From positions 2,914,001-2,978,000 of the forward strand of contig OZ244043.1 of NCBI GenBank assembly GCA_965215215.1: 64,000 nucleotides of DNA, given 5' to 3'. This stretch comes from CALDTK01 sp965215215 (lineage in GTDB: Bacteria > Bacteroidota > Bacteroidia > Chitinophagales > Saprospiraceae). Shown here piece by piece: positions 1-10,500 of the stretch (its first letter is position 1; the number at the start of each line of letters is the position of its first letter). The notes under the pieces are model-generated. The model was not told the DNA's origin and ran no database searches. It saw nothing but the letters and a program-made list of their open reading frames with translations. The position numbers and the translations under genes were made by a program.

Positions 1-1
1 C

Positions 2-802
2 GTTACGGTGAACGAGGGAGACGTAATTCGGGTGACGGGTACCGTCACGGGCGGCTCACACGGCCGCATCGATTACGTAGAGCTACACAAAACGGTCGAT
101 CGGATCGAGGTCGAGAATATGCGACTCTCGAACGTAGCCATCGAAACCCGGTGGTTTCACTCGAACCGGAAAGTAGTGAAGCCCACCAAGCGATTTAGGA
201 AAGGGACGGCGAGCTTCACCGCGCAGCGCACGGGGACCTACAACTTCGTGCTGGGGTACCTCCTGGAAGACGACGGTCAGGCGTTCCACGAGGTATACGT
301 GAACGACGTGCCGGTCGACTCCTGGACGGCCGATCTCAGTGACGGGCGCGTCCTCCAGGAGGAGGCTCACCTCACGAGGAACGTCGCCGTAAGGCAGGGC
401 GACGTGATCGAGGTCACCGGTGCGCTCGGCGGGAGCTCGCACGGACGCATGGACTACGTGGAGTTCGTCGCGAGCTCCGCCGTAGCCTCCCGGAGCGCTT
501 TACGTGAGCCGGCTCCGCCGACGGCGACCGAGGGGGTCGCGGTGCATCCCAACCCCGTAGTGGGTGGCGAAGTATCCTTCGCGATCTCCCTGCAGGAGTC
601 GGGCAGCGCCGAGATCTCGATCTACGACACCAGCGGGAAGCTCGTAACGACGATTCGCCGTTCGTTCGGGGCGGGCGGTACGCACGAGGTGGTGCTGGAC
701 GCCCGACGCGACGCGAAGCTGTCGCGCTCCGGTCTGTACACGTTCGTAGTCCAAACCGACGAGTACGTGCGAACGGGCAAGCTGATGGTGCTGGGGGAGT
801 GA
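2..802 (+). CDS. C-terminal part of a T9SS-secreted protein with two CBM-like repeats
   Basis: The frame is open to the left edge, so the 5' end lies outside the window; the GTG at 8 is internal. Two similar segments are visible (GDVIRVTGTVTGGSHGRIDY near the start and GDVIEVTGALGGSSHGRMDY about 120 residues later). Each reads like the end of a beta-sandwich, carbohydrate-binding-type module that packs around a conserved GSHGR-D-Y-V-E strand. The last 85 residues look like a type A T9SS sorting domain: an HPNPV opening, a YDTSGKLV strand in the middle and a final LYTFVVQT...GKLMVLGE strand. The protein is therefore probably exported through the outer membrane and anchored or released there. 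The catalytic or main domain is upstream and not visible. Confidence 0.8.
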   Translation, partial: VTVNEGDVIRVTGTVTGGSHGRIDYVELHKTVDRIEVENMRLSNVAIETRWFHSNRKVVKPTKRFRKGTASFTAQRTGTYNFVLGYLLEDDGQAFHEVYVNDVPVDSWTADLSDGRVLQEEAHLTRNVAVRQGDVIEVTGALGGSSHGRMDYVEFVASSAVASRSALREPAPPTATEGVAVHPNPVVGGEVSFAISLQESGSAEISIYDTSGKLVTTIRRSFGAGGTHEVVLDARRDAKLSRSGLYTFVVQTDEYVRTGKLMVLGE

Positions 803-989
803 TCGAGGGAAGCGAGTAACGGTGACTGTCGGGGAGCCCACGCCGTGTAGAATCGGAGTGGGTTCCTCGGCTTGGGTTTAGCGAATCCTTCCGGCCGATC
901 GACCTCGTGTCGCTCGATTGGAGTCCCGCCCTACGTCGTAGTTTCCGCGGGATCCCAGGTAACGCTCCGAGCTAAACGCTTCTACACCC

Positions 990-1388
990 TTGCGCCTCGC
1001 CTATACCATCCTCTACGTCGATGACGTCACCGCCACTGCCGCCTTTTACGGGGAGGCCTTCGGCTTCGCCACCCGTCTCCTCACCCCGGAGGGCGACTAC
1101 GCCGAGCTCGCCTCCGGCGAGACGGTCCTCGCTTTCGCAAATCACGCACTGGGTAGTGCCAACCTCGGGAGCGACTTCCGCACGAGCGACCTTGCCGCGC
1201 GACCTACCGACTTCGAGCTCGCCTTCACCACCGAGGCGATAGACGCCGACTTCGCACGAGCCGTGCGGGCGGGGGCAGCGATCGTACGCGAGCCGGAGGC
1301 GAAACCCTGGGGACAGCGCGTGGGGTACGTCCGCGACCTGAATGGGTTCTTGATCGAGGTGTGTACGCCGATGCAGGTAGGAGAGTAG
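990..1388 (+). CDS. VOC-family (glyoxalase/bleomycin-resistance fold) protein
   Basis: This 132-residue protein opens with MRLAYTILYVDDVTATAAFY, the typical first strand and helix of vicinal-oxygen-chelate proteins. It ends with the usual second-module signature WGQRVGYVRDLNGFLIEVCTP. Length and layout fit a single VOC unit with two beta-alpha-beta-beta-beta modules. The family includes glyoxalase I, dioxygenases and antibiotic-binding proteins, and the sequence alone does not give the substrate. The start is TTG at 990; no ATG is available near the conserved N-terminus. It converges with the helicase gene, whose stop is 8 bases away. It stands alone, so context gives no function. Confidence 0.85.
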   Translation: MRLAYTILYVDDVTATAAFYGEAFGFATRLLTPEGDYAELASGETVLAFANHALGSANLGSDFRTSDLAARPTDFELAFTTEAIDADFARAVRAGAAIVREPEAKPWGQRVGYVRDLNGFLIEVCTPMQVGE

Positions 1389-1396
1389 CGCCGACC

Positions 1397-4027
1397 CTAG
1401 CTCACACCCCCCACCCGCCGAACTACCTCAACCGCGTCCCCCATCGCCTGCACGCGTGCCGTACCCAAGGCCACTCGACCCTCCAGCGTCCTCGTGTAGA
1501 TCAAGTCGGCCGGACCGACCCGCCGGCGCCACTCCCCGCGGAAAACTTCGGCTTCCTTAGCGCTCCGGCCGAGCGCCTCCGGGACCACCGCGTAAGCGTA
1601 CCCGCCCCAACGCCCCAACCAACCCGACCCACGCCAACGCAACAGGTACCGCGGTCGGTCCGGCACCGAAAAGAGTTCCAGGAGTGCCTCGGTGAGCCGC
1701 TCGCGCGAGTGGCGCGTACCTCCGTAGAGCGCGAACTCCATGGTTTCACCGTGCGGGTGGACGTCAATCTCCAGCGTCTTCACCGGTCGGCCACGACCCT
1801 CCCCGAGCAAGCCGGTTTTCCTCAGGCCGGTCAGCGTCGCGCGCGCCGCCTTCACCTGTACGCGCCTGCGCCGCCGCCGCGCGGCATCGAGGTTGTACAG
1901 TTCGCGAAGCTGCCTACCGGCGTAGATCAGGAAGCACCCCAGCAGCAGGAGGGCGAAGGCCCCCAAGCTCACGTCGGAGGCATCTTCGTCCGCCAAGTTG
2001 AAGTAGAGCCGTCGCAGTTGGATGGCCGCGAGCACGAGCCCCACCGCGAGCGCCGCGTTGGAGGCTACACGCGTCCGGCGGGGCTTGAGTTGGGTGGGCG
2101 ATCGCCAGTCGGGGTGCCCGCCCGACTCAATCCTCAAGCTCGGCACCACCTCCGTACCCGCCCGGAGGGCCCGGTTCCACCGCTCGCGCACGCGTTCGCG
2201 TTCTTCGCTGCGCACGAGACTCGTCCGGTTGTAGTTCGCTACGGCAGCCGTCGACAGGGTGACCGCCGGTAGGTCGAGCCGCTCCAGTCCGTCGGTAAGC
2301 TGGGGGGGTCCGGTGTGGGTCGGACCGAGGAAGGTGTGGAAGCGCCGCCGCACGCGATCGAGGTCTACGCCGCCATCCGGGGCGGAGGGATCCACGCAGG
2401 CGAGGTGCCAGAGGTTGGCCACCTTGCCGGGGCGTTGGCGCAGGACCCGACCGCGGAGTTGGTTGCTCGTGACGAAGCTGCTCACCGCGCTCGCGATCAC
2501 CAGTACGTTCGCCGCCGGAGCATCCCAACCCTCACCGAGCAGCGCGCGCGTGCCGACGAGCACGTGCAGCTTCCCCGCCGAGAAGAGGGCGGTGAGGGCG
2601 GCGACGATACCGGGGCGCAACTGGTCCGTAACGGCGAGCTCGGCGTAGGCGGGGGCGTGGGGGAGTGGTTTTGGCGTAAGCCCCGCGAGCGTCTCGTCCG
2701 TCGATCCGTCGTCGAACAATTCGAGCGGTACGATGACGAGGCTTCCGGTGAGCACGGCCAACCGAGTTGCCGCGGGCAGTCGACCGCGGAGTCGTTCGAA
2801 CGCCGGTACGGTGCCGAGCGGTGTGGTAGCCTCCGGCGCGCGCCCGAGCCAGGCGCGCTGGATGTGGTCGGTGAGCACGACGAGGCGTAGGTCGGCGCCC
2901 CGGGAGGCGAGCTCGGCGACGGCGATCTCGCCGATCGCCCCCAGGCGTTGTCCCCCGCGCGCGAGCTGCTTCAGGAAGGCCGAACGCTGACGTAGATCCA
3001 CCCGGTCGCCACGCAGGACGTGGAGGCGCCGGAGCGTATCGCGGTAGGCGTCGAGTAAGTCGGTCTCGGCGAGGTGGAAGCTCAGGAAACGCTCCGTCCA
3101 ACCGTAATCGAGTACGCCGGCGGTGAGTACGGACACCCCCAGCCAGTCCGTGGTCTCGCGGGGGACCTCGCGGCCCGCGGCGTGGAGGAAGACCGTGGTG
3201 GCCGCAATCCCCTCGACCGCTTCGGCGGCGGCATCGGGGAACGCCTCCGGGTCGGCAAACGGGGGCCAGGCGAGGAGCGCCTCGGCGAGGGCTCCGTCGG
3301 CGAGCAGGCGGTCGAGGAGGGCGTCGATGCCTTCGTGGCGTTCGCGCAGCGCGGCGGCCTCCCCGGGGTGGGGCTCCACGAGGTAAAGGAGGTCCTGGTG
3401 CACGGCCAGCTCCCCGCTGGCCACGAGCTCCGGTACCGTGATCTCCGCGTCGATCGGGCCGTTGAGCTCGCGGTAGCGCGCCCACTCCCGAGCGCTGACG
3501 TCGTAGGGCGGGGTGGCGGTGAGGGCCACGATCGTGGGGTCGAGCTGCTCGGCGAGATCGTCGAGGGCATCCCACCACGCGCGTTTGAGGTGGTGGGCTT
3601 CGTCGAGCACGAGGGTCCCGCCGCGCAACGCGTCGAGGCTGCCCCAGGCGCTCGCGGCCACGCCGTCGTCCCACTTGCGTGAAAACAGCTGGTACGCCGC
3701 TTGGTAGGTGGCTACCGTGAGCAGCGCGGGCGCCTCGAGGTCGGTACTGATCCAATCCGGCCGTGCGGCCCCGTCGAGGAAGTCCGTACACAGACGCGCG
3801 ATCCACTGCCCGCGCAGCGCGATGGTCGGGACGAGGATGAGCGTCGGGCGGCCCAGGCGGTGGACGATCTCGAGCCCGAGTGACGTCTTACCGGCCCCCG
3901 GCGGTGCGACTACGTGCGCGCGCCTGTCGACGAGGTGATCGTCGAGTGCACCGAGCGCCGTCGCTTGGTAGCTGCGCCAGGGGTGCCGGAAGCGGAGCTG
4001 GGAGAGGGGGAAGGCGTTGATGGCCAA
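1397..4027 (-). CDS. DEAH-box superfamily 2 helicase with C-terminal membrane segments
   Basis: The 876-residue product has a complete SF2 helicase core. Walker A is APPGAGKTS at residues 41-49, the Walker B/DEAH box is at 142-145, motif III (TATPP) starts at about 170, and the C-terminal RecA domain carries LLGEGWDAP and QLRGRVLRQRPGK. These mark it as an ATP-dependent nucleic-acid translocase of the restriction-type helicase class. After the core there are two hydrophobic stretches, roughly residues 657-676 and 688-706, followed by a run of arginines and about 170 residues I do not recognise. Membrane anchoring is unusual for this class. No methylase or nuclease gene lies beside it, so a restriction role is not supported. 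The gene stands alone between the VOC gene and the DUF3999/DUF2339 pair. Confidence 0.85.
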   Translation of the reverse strand: MAINAFPLSQLRFRHPWRSYQATALGALDDHLVDRRAHVVAPPGAGKTSLGLEIVHRLGRPTLILVPTIALRGQWIARLCTDFLDGAARPDWISTDLEAPALLTVATYQAAYQLFSRKWDDGVAASAWGSLDALRGGTLVLDEAHHLKRAWWDALDDLAEQLDPTIVALTATPPYDVSAREWARYRELNGPIDAEITVPELVASGELAVHQDLLYLVEPHPGEAAALRERHEGIDALLDRLLADGALAEALLAWPPFADPEAFPDAAAEAVEGIAATTVFLHAAGREVPRETTDWLGVSVLTAGVLDYGWTERFLSFHLAETDLLDAYRDTLRRLHVLRGDRVDLRQRSAFLKQLARGGQRLGAIGEIAVAELASRGADLRLVVLTDHIQRAWLGRAPEATTPLGTVPAFERLRGRLPAATRLAVLTGSLVIVPLELFDDGSTDETLAGLTPKPLPHAPAYAELAVTDQLRPGIVAALTALFSAGKLHVLVGTRALLGEGWDAPAANVLVIASAVSSFVTSNQLRGRVLRQRPGKVANLWHLACVDPSAPDGGVDLDRVRRRFHTFLGPTHTGPPQLTDGLERLDLPAVTLSTAAVANYNRTSLVRSEERERVRERWNRALRAGTEVVPSLRIESGGHPDWRSPTQLKPRRTRVASNAALAVGLVLAAIQLRRLYFNLADEDASDVSLGAFALLLLGCFLIYAGRQLRELYNLDAARRRRRRVQVKAARATLTGLRKTGLLGEGRGRPVKTLEIDVHPHGETMEFALYGGTRHSRERLTEALLELFSVPDRPRYLLRWRGSGWLGRWGGYAYAVVPEALGRSAKEAEVFRGEWRRRVGPADLIYTRTLEGRVALGTARVQAMGDAVEVVRRVGGVS
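2668..2681 (+). repeat. 14-mer repeat GTTTTGGCGTAAGC
   Basis: Copy inside the helicase gene, opposite to its coding strand. Confidence 0.7.
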
Positions 4028-4056
4028 GCGTGCAAGCTAGCTGCCATCCGTCGATC

Positions 4057-5262
4057 CTAAGCTTTCAACAAGCGGAACGCCACGAAGGCGATAAGGGAGC
4101 CTGTTACACCGAGCGCGACCCAAATCCAGGCGCGTTGCCACTCCCAGCTTCCGTCGCTCGGGCGGGCGCTCCCGACGGTCTGCTGGGGTCCCGCGCTCAA
4201 CGTCGACAGCGAATCCGGGATCAGCTCCCTACGCCGAGCTAGATCGTACTCCGGTGCTCGTACTCCGTCGCAACCGTAGGCCAGCCAAAAGGTCTCGCCC
4301 TCGGCAAATCGAGCGTCGACGTGGCGGAGCGGGCCGAATACGACAACGGAATCGAAGGCGAGCGGCTGGTCGTCGCCGTCGCGGACGGTAAGCCGGACGT
4401 GCTTGGTGAAGAGCGGCCGCGCGAAATTCGCCGCCTGCGCGCCGCCCGACGTGAGTAGGGTCGTTGTAGCACCCAGTCGCTGCGCACGGTAACGCTGATT
4501 CGCCGGGTTGACGGAATCGCGTAATGCGACCGCCTCGACGAAGCGGGCGTAGGGGGTGCCCTCAGCTACGTAGAAGGTAAGCTCGTCCACGAGTCGGGCT
4601 TCGGGGAGGGTGATGTCGAAGGTAGATCGCTTGGGCTCTCTGTCGGTAGCCGCGGCGAGCCGACTGCCGAAGCGTTTGCGCGCGGGCTCGACGCGTTCGG
4701 CGCGGGCCGAAACGCCGCGTAGGGTAAGCGTGTCCAAGCCCGATACGGTAATGCGGTAGTAGGCGAACACGGATCGCGGGAAGCGTAGGCTGGTGTACGC
4801 GTAGCCGTCGTCCGAGTGCTCGAAGGCTAGGATTCGGGCGTCGGTGAGGACGGTCTGCCAGTCGCCGAGCCTGTTGGCACCCTCGAGCCGTACCCGCGCG
4901 TCGAAGTTGGTCTCGGCGATGTCGAGGGTGATCTCCGCGAGGGGTCTGACGCGGGGAACCTCGACGGTGTAGCGGAAACTCGCGCCGACTTTCCCGGGGC
5001 TGCTTACCTCCAGGGCCACGCGCGACTCGTTTTGCCGGTAAGGCTCCCAGACGTACGGGACTTCCAGCGTGTCGCCGGCGGCGGTGCGCGCGTAAACACG
5101 CAGGTGCGACGGCTCCAAATCGCCCCGGAATGCTCCATCGGGAATCTCGATACGGTGGTACGTATCGGTCGGCGGCGAGAGGGTATGGACGTACCGACAG
5201 TCTTGCCCACGAGCGCCGACCCAGACGCCGAGCAACAGCAAGACAAGTGTTGGACGACACAT
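4057..5262 (-). CDS. DUF3999-like exported membrane-anchored protein
   Basis: The 401-residue product starts with a signal peptide (MCRPTLVLLLLGVWVGARG) and ends with one membrane helix (IWVALGVTGSLIAFVAFRL). The part between would be periplasmic and rich in beta-strands. This layout, together with the gene 10 bases upstream in the same direction encoding a DUF2339 polytopic protein, matches the DUF3999/DUF2339 pair found in many proteobacteria and Bacteroidota. The molecular function of the pair is unknown; an envelope role is inferred from topology only. The start ATG at 5262 gives a proper signal peptide. Confidence 0.7.
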   Translation of the reverse strand: MCRPTLVLLLLGVWVGARGQDCRYVHTLSPPTDTYHRIEIPDGAFRGDLEPSHLRVYARTAAGDTLEVPYVWEPYRQNESRVALEVSSPGKVGASFRYTVEVPRVRPLAEITLDIAETNFDARVRLEGANRLGDWQTVLTDARILAFEHSDDGYAYTSLRFPRSVFAYYRITVSGLDTLTLRGVSARAERVEPARKRFGSRLAAATDREPKRSTFDITLPEARLVDELTFYVAEGTPYARFVEAVALRDSVNPANQRYRAQRLGATTTLLTSGGAQAANFARPLFTKHVRLTVRDGDDQPLAFDSVVVFGPLRHVDARFAEGETFWLAYGCDGVRAPEYDLARRRELIPDSLSTLSAGPQQTVGSARPSDGSWEWQRAWIWVALGVTGSLIAFVAFRLLKA

Positions 5263-5272
5263 GCGGGGTGGG

Positions 5273-7567
5273 CTAGGGGAGAGGGTCTTCGGGGATGTCG
5301 CTTTCGGCGGCTTCGGTACGACCTCTAAATTTGGTGTACAGAAAGCTCATCACGAGCAGCAGGATGCCGAGGATAACGAGGACGATCGTTTTGGCGATGG
5401 TGGTCAGGGAGGCGAGGTCGTACACGAAAAGTTTGACGAGCGTGGCCCCGAAGAGGACCATCGCCGCGACGCGGAGGTGTTTGCGGCGCCAAAGCAGGCC
5501 GAGGCCGATGAGCAGGAGGGCGTAGCTGCCCCAGAGGATGCTGAGGCCGAGCTTGTACTGCGCGCTGGAGCCGGCGAGGGTGAGCCACTGGATGAGTTCG
5601 CTGCTGAGGAGAACGAGGATGACGACGTGCCAGAGCAACTCGAAGAAGTTACGGCGATGGCCCACGAGCTCCGCGAACCGGAGTCGTCTGTGGAGGAGGT
5701 AGGCACACAGAGAAAACAGCGCGATGCCCAGGTACCGAAGACCGATACCAACACCGTGCGACAGAACTGGAGCAGCGTCTCGGTGAACGAGGGCCAGATC
5801 GCGCACCTCGCTTAGGGCGTAGAGCGCTTGGACCAAGAAACTACTCGCCGCATAAGCGAGCAGGGCGCGTACCATCCAGTTTTTACGGCGTCGGCTGAGC
5901 TTCCGTTTGCGGATAAGGAGTTCGAGACTGAGCCACGCGAGCAGTGCCAGGCCCATCAGATAGTAAGTCTGCCAAACCCTCGATACATAGCGGTAGTAAT
6001 TACGCGCTCTATCGTAGTTCGTACGGACTTCGTCGGTGGTGCGGTCAAAGTCCCAGGGTACCGCAGCGTGGAAGTACACAGATATCTCCTGCGCCCCACC
6101 CAAGTATAGAAAGCAGAAGCCAGTTACCGCCAGGAGCCAAACCGGCCACCGGCCAGTGCGCCACGGCATACTCCGGTAGGCAAACCAAGCGCCGAGGCCG
6201 TAGGCAGCCGCCACAAACACCTCAACGAAGAAGTAGGCGTTCCAAAACGGGGGCAGTTCGTAGCCCCGATTCGTGATGGAGAAAAACAAGCCCGCTAGGC
6301 TCAAGGCGTAAAGTGCGTACGACCCGAAACGCAGGATCCGCAGCCCGAGCCGCCCGGCCAAAAACATCGCGAGCGCGCCGAACGCCGCCCACGTGGCCAT
6401 GAGCCAGGGTCCGTCCAACTGAACCAGAATAGCTACGGCGACCAGCACGATGGCCAGCGCCGCCAGCGTGGAGACTACCTGCGCGTCGGCGCCACGCTGG
6501 CGTAGGAGTACACCGAGAGCTAAGTAGAGGAGAGCGTTTGCGACGGCAAACGCACCCAGTAGATACTCCGTACCTACGGTATCCAAAAAAGCGTAACCAA
6601 CGAGGAAGTAAGCGAGTGCATTTAACACGAGCGTAATCACTTCCCCACGCTTTAACCCCTCATCGACGCGAAATTTGTACGCCACGGTGGCCGCCACGAA
6701 GAGCAGGAAATTGACCGTCGCGAAGCCGAGCGAAAGGCCCCGCCCCAGCGCACCTTCGAAGTTCGACACGACCAAACTCGCGTACACCCCCCAACTCAGC
6801 AGCAGCGCTACGTACACGAGCGGCCGCCAGCGCCGCAGGTAGCTCACCACCAAAATCCCGGTGTTGAGGATGGTGATGTAACTGAGCCAGACGATCCAGT
6901 TCGGCTCACCCCGCCCGAGCAGAATGGGTACCGCGTACGCACCGATTAGCCCTAAATGCGCAATGACTTGCAGGTTGTAGCGCAGCGCAGCCAGCACGGT
7001 GAAGGCCGTAAACAGTACCATCAAGCCAAAGGCGAGCGGCAGCGGGATGAGCCCGTACAGATCGTGGGCGGCGTAGGTTACGCCGTAGAGCACCGACATC
7101 CCCCCGCCCAGCAGGATCGCGCTCAGTTGCGCGTACTTCGACCGCAGCCTTTCGGCAAAACCCAGCAAGGTGACGCCCGTCGCGTAGCCCATCACGATGC
7201 GTGCGACGGGTCCGATGAAATCGTTTTCGATGGCCCAGCGTACGCCGATGCCAACGCCGAACACGAGGATGCCGATGCCGATGAGGGCGAGTAGGTGTCG
7301 ACCGATCCAGCGCTCGAGATTGGCCGTGCGGCGGGGGCGGGGTGGTGAAGGTGCCTGGGGTTCTGCGGGTGTCGTATCGACCTCGTCCGCGAGGGGTGCG
7401 AAGAGGCTTGCCTCCGGCGCTTCGCCCGCGGTCTCCTCCAACCCGATGCGCCGGCGCAGCTCGAGGAGCTGTCGTCGCTGGAGGTCCATCTGCTCCTGCG
7501 TACGCTCCTGCACCCGGGCGAGGGCCTCCAGTTGCTTGCGCAACATGGCCAAGCTAGCTTTGAACAT
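5273..7567 (-). CDS. DUF2339 polytopic membrane protein
   Basis: The 764-residue protein begins with a charged, coiled-coil-like N-terminus (about residues 1-45, rich in Q, E and R), then a proline-rich linker. After that come about twenty closely spaced hydrophobic helices from residue 90 to the end. The RWIGRHLLALIGIGILVFGV opening of the membrane part and the many G-rich helices fit DUF2339. It is followed 10 bases later by the DUF3999-like gene, with which it most likely forms an operon and a complex. Function is unknown for the family. Confidence 0.85.
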   Translation of the reverse strand: MFKASLAMLRKQLEALARVQERTQEQMDLQRRQLLELRRRIGLEETAGEAPEASLFAPLADEVDTTPAEPQAPSPPRPRRTANLERWIGRHLLALIGIGILVFGVGIGVRWAIENDFIGPVARIVMGYATGVTLLGFAERLRSKYAQLSAILLGGGMSVLYGVTYAAHDLYGLIPLPLAFGLMVLFTAFTVLAALRYNLQVIAHLGLIGAYAVPILLGRGEPNWIVWLSYITILNTGILVVSYLRRWRPLVYVALLLSWGVYASLVVSNFEGALGRGLSLGFATVNFLLFVAATVAYKFRVDEGLKRGEVITLVLNALAYFLVGYAFLDTVGTEYLLGAFAVANALLYLALGVLLRQRGADAQVVSTLAALAIVLVAVAILVQLDGPWLMATWAAFGALAMFLAGRLGLRILRFGSYALYALSLAGLFFSITNRGYELPPFWNAYFFVEVFVAAAYGLGAWFAYRSMPWRTGRWPVWLLAVTGFCFLYLGGAQEISVYFHAAVPWDFDRTTDEVRTNYDRARNYYRYVSRVWQTYYLMGLALLAWLSLELLIRKRKLSRRRKNWMVRALLAYAASSFLVQALYALSEVRDLALVHRDAAPVLSHGVGIGLRYLGIALFSLCAYLLHRRLRFAELVGHRRNFFELLWHVVILVLLSSELIQWLTLAGSSAQYKLGLSILWGSYALLLIGLGLLWRRKHLRVAAMVLFGATLVKLFVYDLASLTTIAKTIVLVILGILLLVMSFLYTKFRGRTEAAESDIPEDPLP

Positions 7568-7599
7568 AGGCAGTTTGCTGGCGAGGAATGTACGCTACC

Positions 7600-10500
7600 T
7601 TAGAACACCGCCTGCAACTGCGCCTGCCCCGAGTGCACCACGCGCCCCACGCCCACCTGCCGCCCCTCGTAGCGCAAGCTCAGCTGCAGCGCCTTGCCCA
7701 ACTGCTGGTCCACGTTCGCCGACCAAATCCAACTCCGCCCCGGCCGCAGGCCCTCCAGCAGCGCGAAGCCGCTCGGCGAATCCGCCTCGCCGGAGAAGCG
7801 CTGACTGATTCGTTCTACCTCCGCCCGGACGCTCGCGCCGGCAAACGGATTGCGCCGCGCGTCCGGACTCCCGCCCTCGGCCACCGTCAACGCCGAGGGG
7901 ACGCGCAGCTCCAGTAGCGTCTTCAGACTACGGGCACTCACCCGTTCGGGCAGCCCGAGCGCCTCGCCCTCCCGGTAGCCCGACTCCACCCCCGCCCGTA
8001 CGTTCGGCGTCGGCTGGAAGCTGAGTCCCGGGCGAACCTCCCGCGAATCCAACACGAAATTGCGCGCCGCCAACCCCTCGCTCCGCGAGCGCCGCCGCTC
8101 CCTATCTAGGGCGAGCGTAAGTCGCCAGGCCTGTCCGAGCGGCTGCTGCACGTTGAGCCCCTGCCCGGTGGTACGCAGCTGCTGCAAGCCCTGCAGCGAG
8201 ATCGATCGGTCCGCCAGCTGTCGGTGCTCCAACTCCGCCTGGAAGGCATTGCGCGCTCGATTCAAGTACAGTGCACTGCGCCAGCTCAGGTTGTCCCCGA
8301 CCACGGTGGTGTCGGCCTCCGGCAAATTCACCGCGAGCAGCCGCCCGTAGCCCGCATCCTGCACCGCGCGCCGACGCAAGCTCGCCGTGTTCAGCGCACT
8401 CAGCCGACCCCACCAGCGCTCGCCGCCGCCTTCGATCCGACCGGCATCCAGCTGCACCGTCTGATTCAAGGCCAGGGTGTTCGTCGCCACGAACTCATCG
8501 GTCAGGAGCACCGTCTTGATGTACGAGGCGCTGTCCGCAAACACGGCCACCTCAAACTCGTCGAGCTCCTCCACGCCGTCACCGTTGTAATCGCGCCAGA
8601 TGTACTGGCCCAGGCCCGGTTGTACCTTCAGGTACTGCACCGACACGCGCCGCTCCTGCCCGCTGCCCGCCTCGGCGGTACTCTGCGTGCGCAACCAACC
8701 CCGCGTGGTCGGCTGCCAGCGGTGACTCACCCGCCCGAGGTAGTAATCCTTCGCGTCTTCGGGACTCGCGCCACTCCGCACCCCGTCCGTGCGCCGGTAC
8801 GTCGCCGTGAGCTCCAAACCCTGGCGCGGGTTGAGCGGGCTCACCGAGCTCACGTCCACCTGGTGCGAAATCCCGTCGCCACTCAGGCCCTCGCTGCCTC
8901 CGCCCCCGTCGCCGCGCGCGTCGGCCCGCCCGGTGTAGCTGAGTCCGAGCGCCCAGGTCGAATCGGTTTCGGCCCGCTCCGTACTCGCCGCCCACTCGCT
9001 CACGCGCCGGTCTACGGCATCGGCCGCGTCGAGCACGGCGTCGTAGTTCTGCGTCAGGAGGGTGCTCGCGGCAAAACGTTGCGTCCAGCGTGGGCCCCGC
9101 CGCTGCGCGGTGCCGCCCAGGCGGGTACGGCCGGTTTCCAGGTCGCCGCGCGTAGCGGCGAGCCGGTCGCCGTCGTGTCCGAACGTCCAGCGCCCCGTTG
9201 CGTAACCCGCCCGCCAGTTTTGGCGGAAGCCCGTAAAGCGACCCGCCTGGCGGTAGTAGCCGAGCTCGCCGAACAGGTTGAGGGCGTGCTCCCCCCCGCT
9301 CGTCCAGCCTACCTCCGCGTCGGCGAGGGTTTCGGCGCCGGGATCTTCGGTGGCCTGCTGGGCGAGCGTACCGAGGTTCCAGGTGCGGTTGAACTCGGGG
9401 GAGCGCCAGGGGGCGATCGCCCGAAATCCATCCCCGGTGCCCTCGAGGTGGGCGCCGGCTGCGAGTTCGCCGCCGCTGGCGCCGAGCTCCCAGGATTTGG
9501 TGCCCCCTGCAAACCCGGCGAAGCTTTGCTCGGCCCCCGGCGCGTACCGATTCGCGTCGGCCGAGCTGCCCGCCAGCTCCCAGACCACCGCCAGCGAACT
9601 GTCCGGCACGAAGCCGCCGCCGAAGCTCACCAGCCGCAGGGCGCGTGGCGTCTGCACCCGCCGCTCCGCACGGTAGCTCCCGCGCGGAGCGCAGTTCTCG
9701 TCCGGCGCCACGTAGCTGTAGCTCGCCCCGTTCGCGCCGGTGGTAGGCGCCAGCTGATAATCCCCGTTCCCGATCCCCACTTCCGTAAAACCCACCGAGT
9801 ACGCCTCCCCGAACGCGGCTTCCGGTTCGTAGCGCCAGATGGAATCCGCGGTGCAGTCCGGGTCGGGATTCGGGAGTCGTACGTAGCGCAGCGGATTGGC
9901 CGACCCCTGCTCGATGAGGGCCTGCGAAGGGACGAGCACGCCTTCGCCCGTACCATCCGACATCCGCAGCACCTCCTCCGCCTGCTCCGTGAGCGGGCTG
10001 CCCGTGCGCCGCAGTCCGTCCTGCTGCTGCAGACCCTGGGCGTGGAAGCTCCACGGCCCCGCATCGTGCGTGGCTTCCGCCGCAGCGAGCGTGCGCAGGT
10101 ACTCCTGGTCCACGTACTCGTACTCGACCAGGATCCGCTGAAACCGATTGACGAGGAGCCGCGGCTGAAAGGTGATCTCGCCGCGGTTGTAGTCGATCAC
10201 GTAATCGCGGTCCAGGCCGCGCTCCAGCGGGCGCCCGTCGAGCGTGAGGCGCTCGGTACCGGAGAGCACGATCACGAAGGGTTGCCCCTGTGCGCCGGTG
10301 AGGCGGTACGGACCCTGGTTGCCGTCGGCCACGGGTAGCTGGATGCGTTGAAACTGCCCGCGCGCCGAGGCCACACTCGCGCGGCCGCGCGTCGCGTCCT
10401 GCGGCAGCCCGTATTCGTAGGTGAGTCCCTGCAAGTTTTTGTCGAAGCGCAGAAAGTGGCCGCGGTCGCTGCGCAACGAATAGTCACCGGCCGTCAACGC

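Noticed and set aside
2532..3806. Long open frame within the helicase gene
   Set aside because: Same strand, other frame; arginine/proline-rich without motifs, while the helicase frame has all the motifs.
8224..10338. A 704-codon open frame on the plus strand
   Set aside because: It lies opposite the large exported-protein gene. Its product is rich in R, A, P and H as expected for the antisense of GC-rich coding DNA, with no signal peptide or domain.
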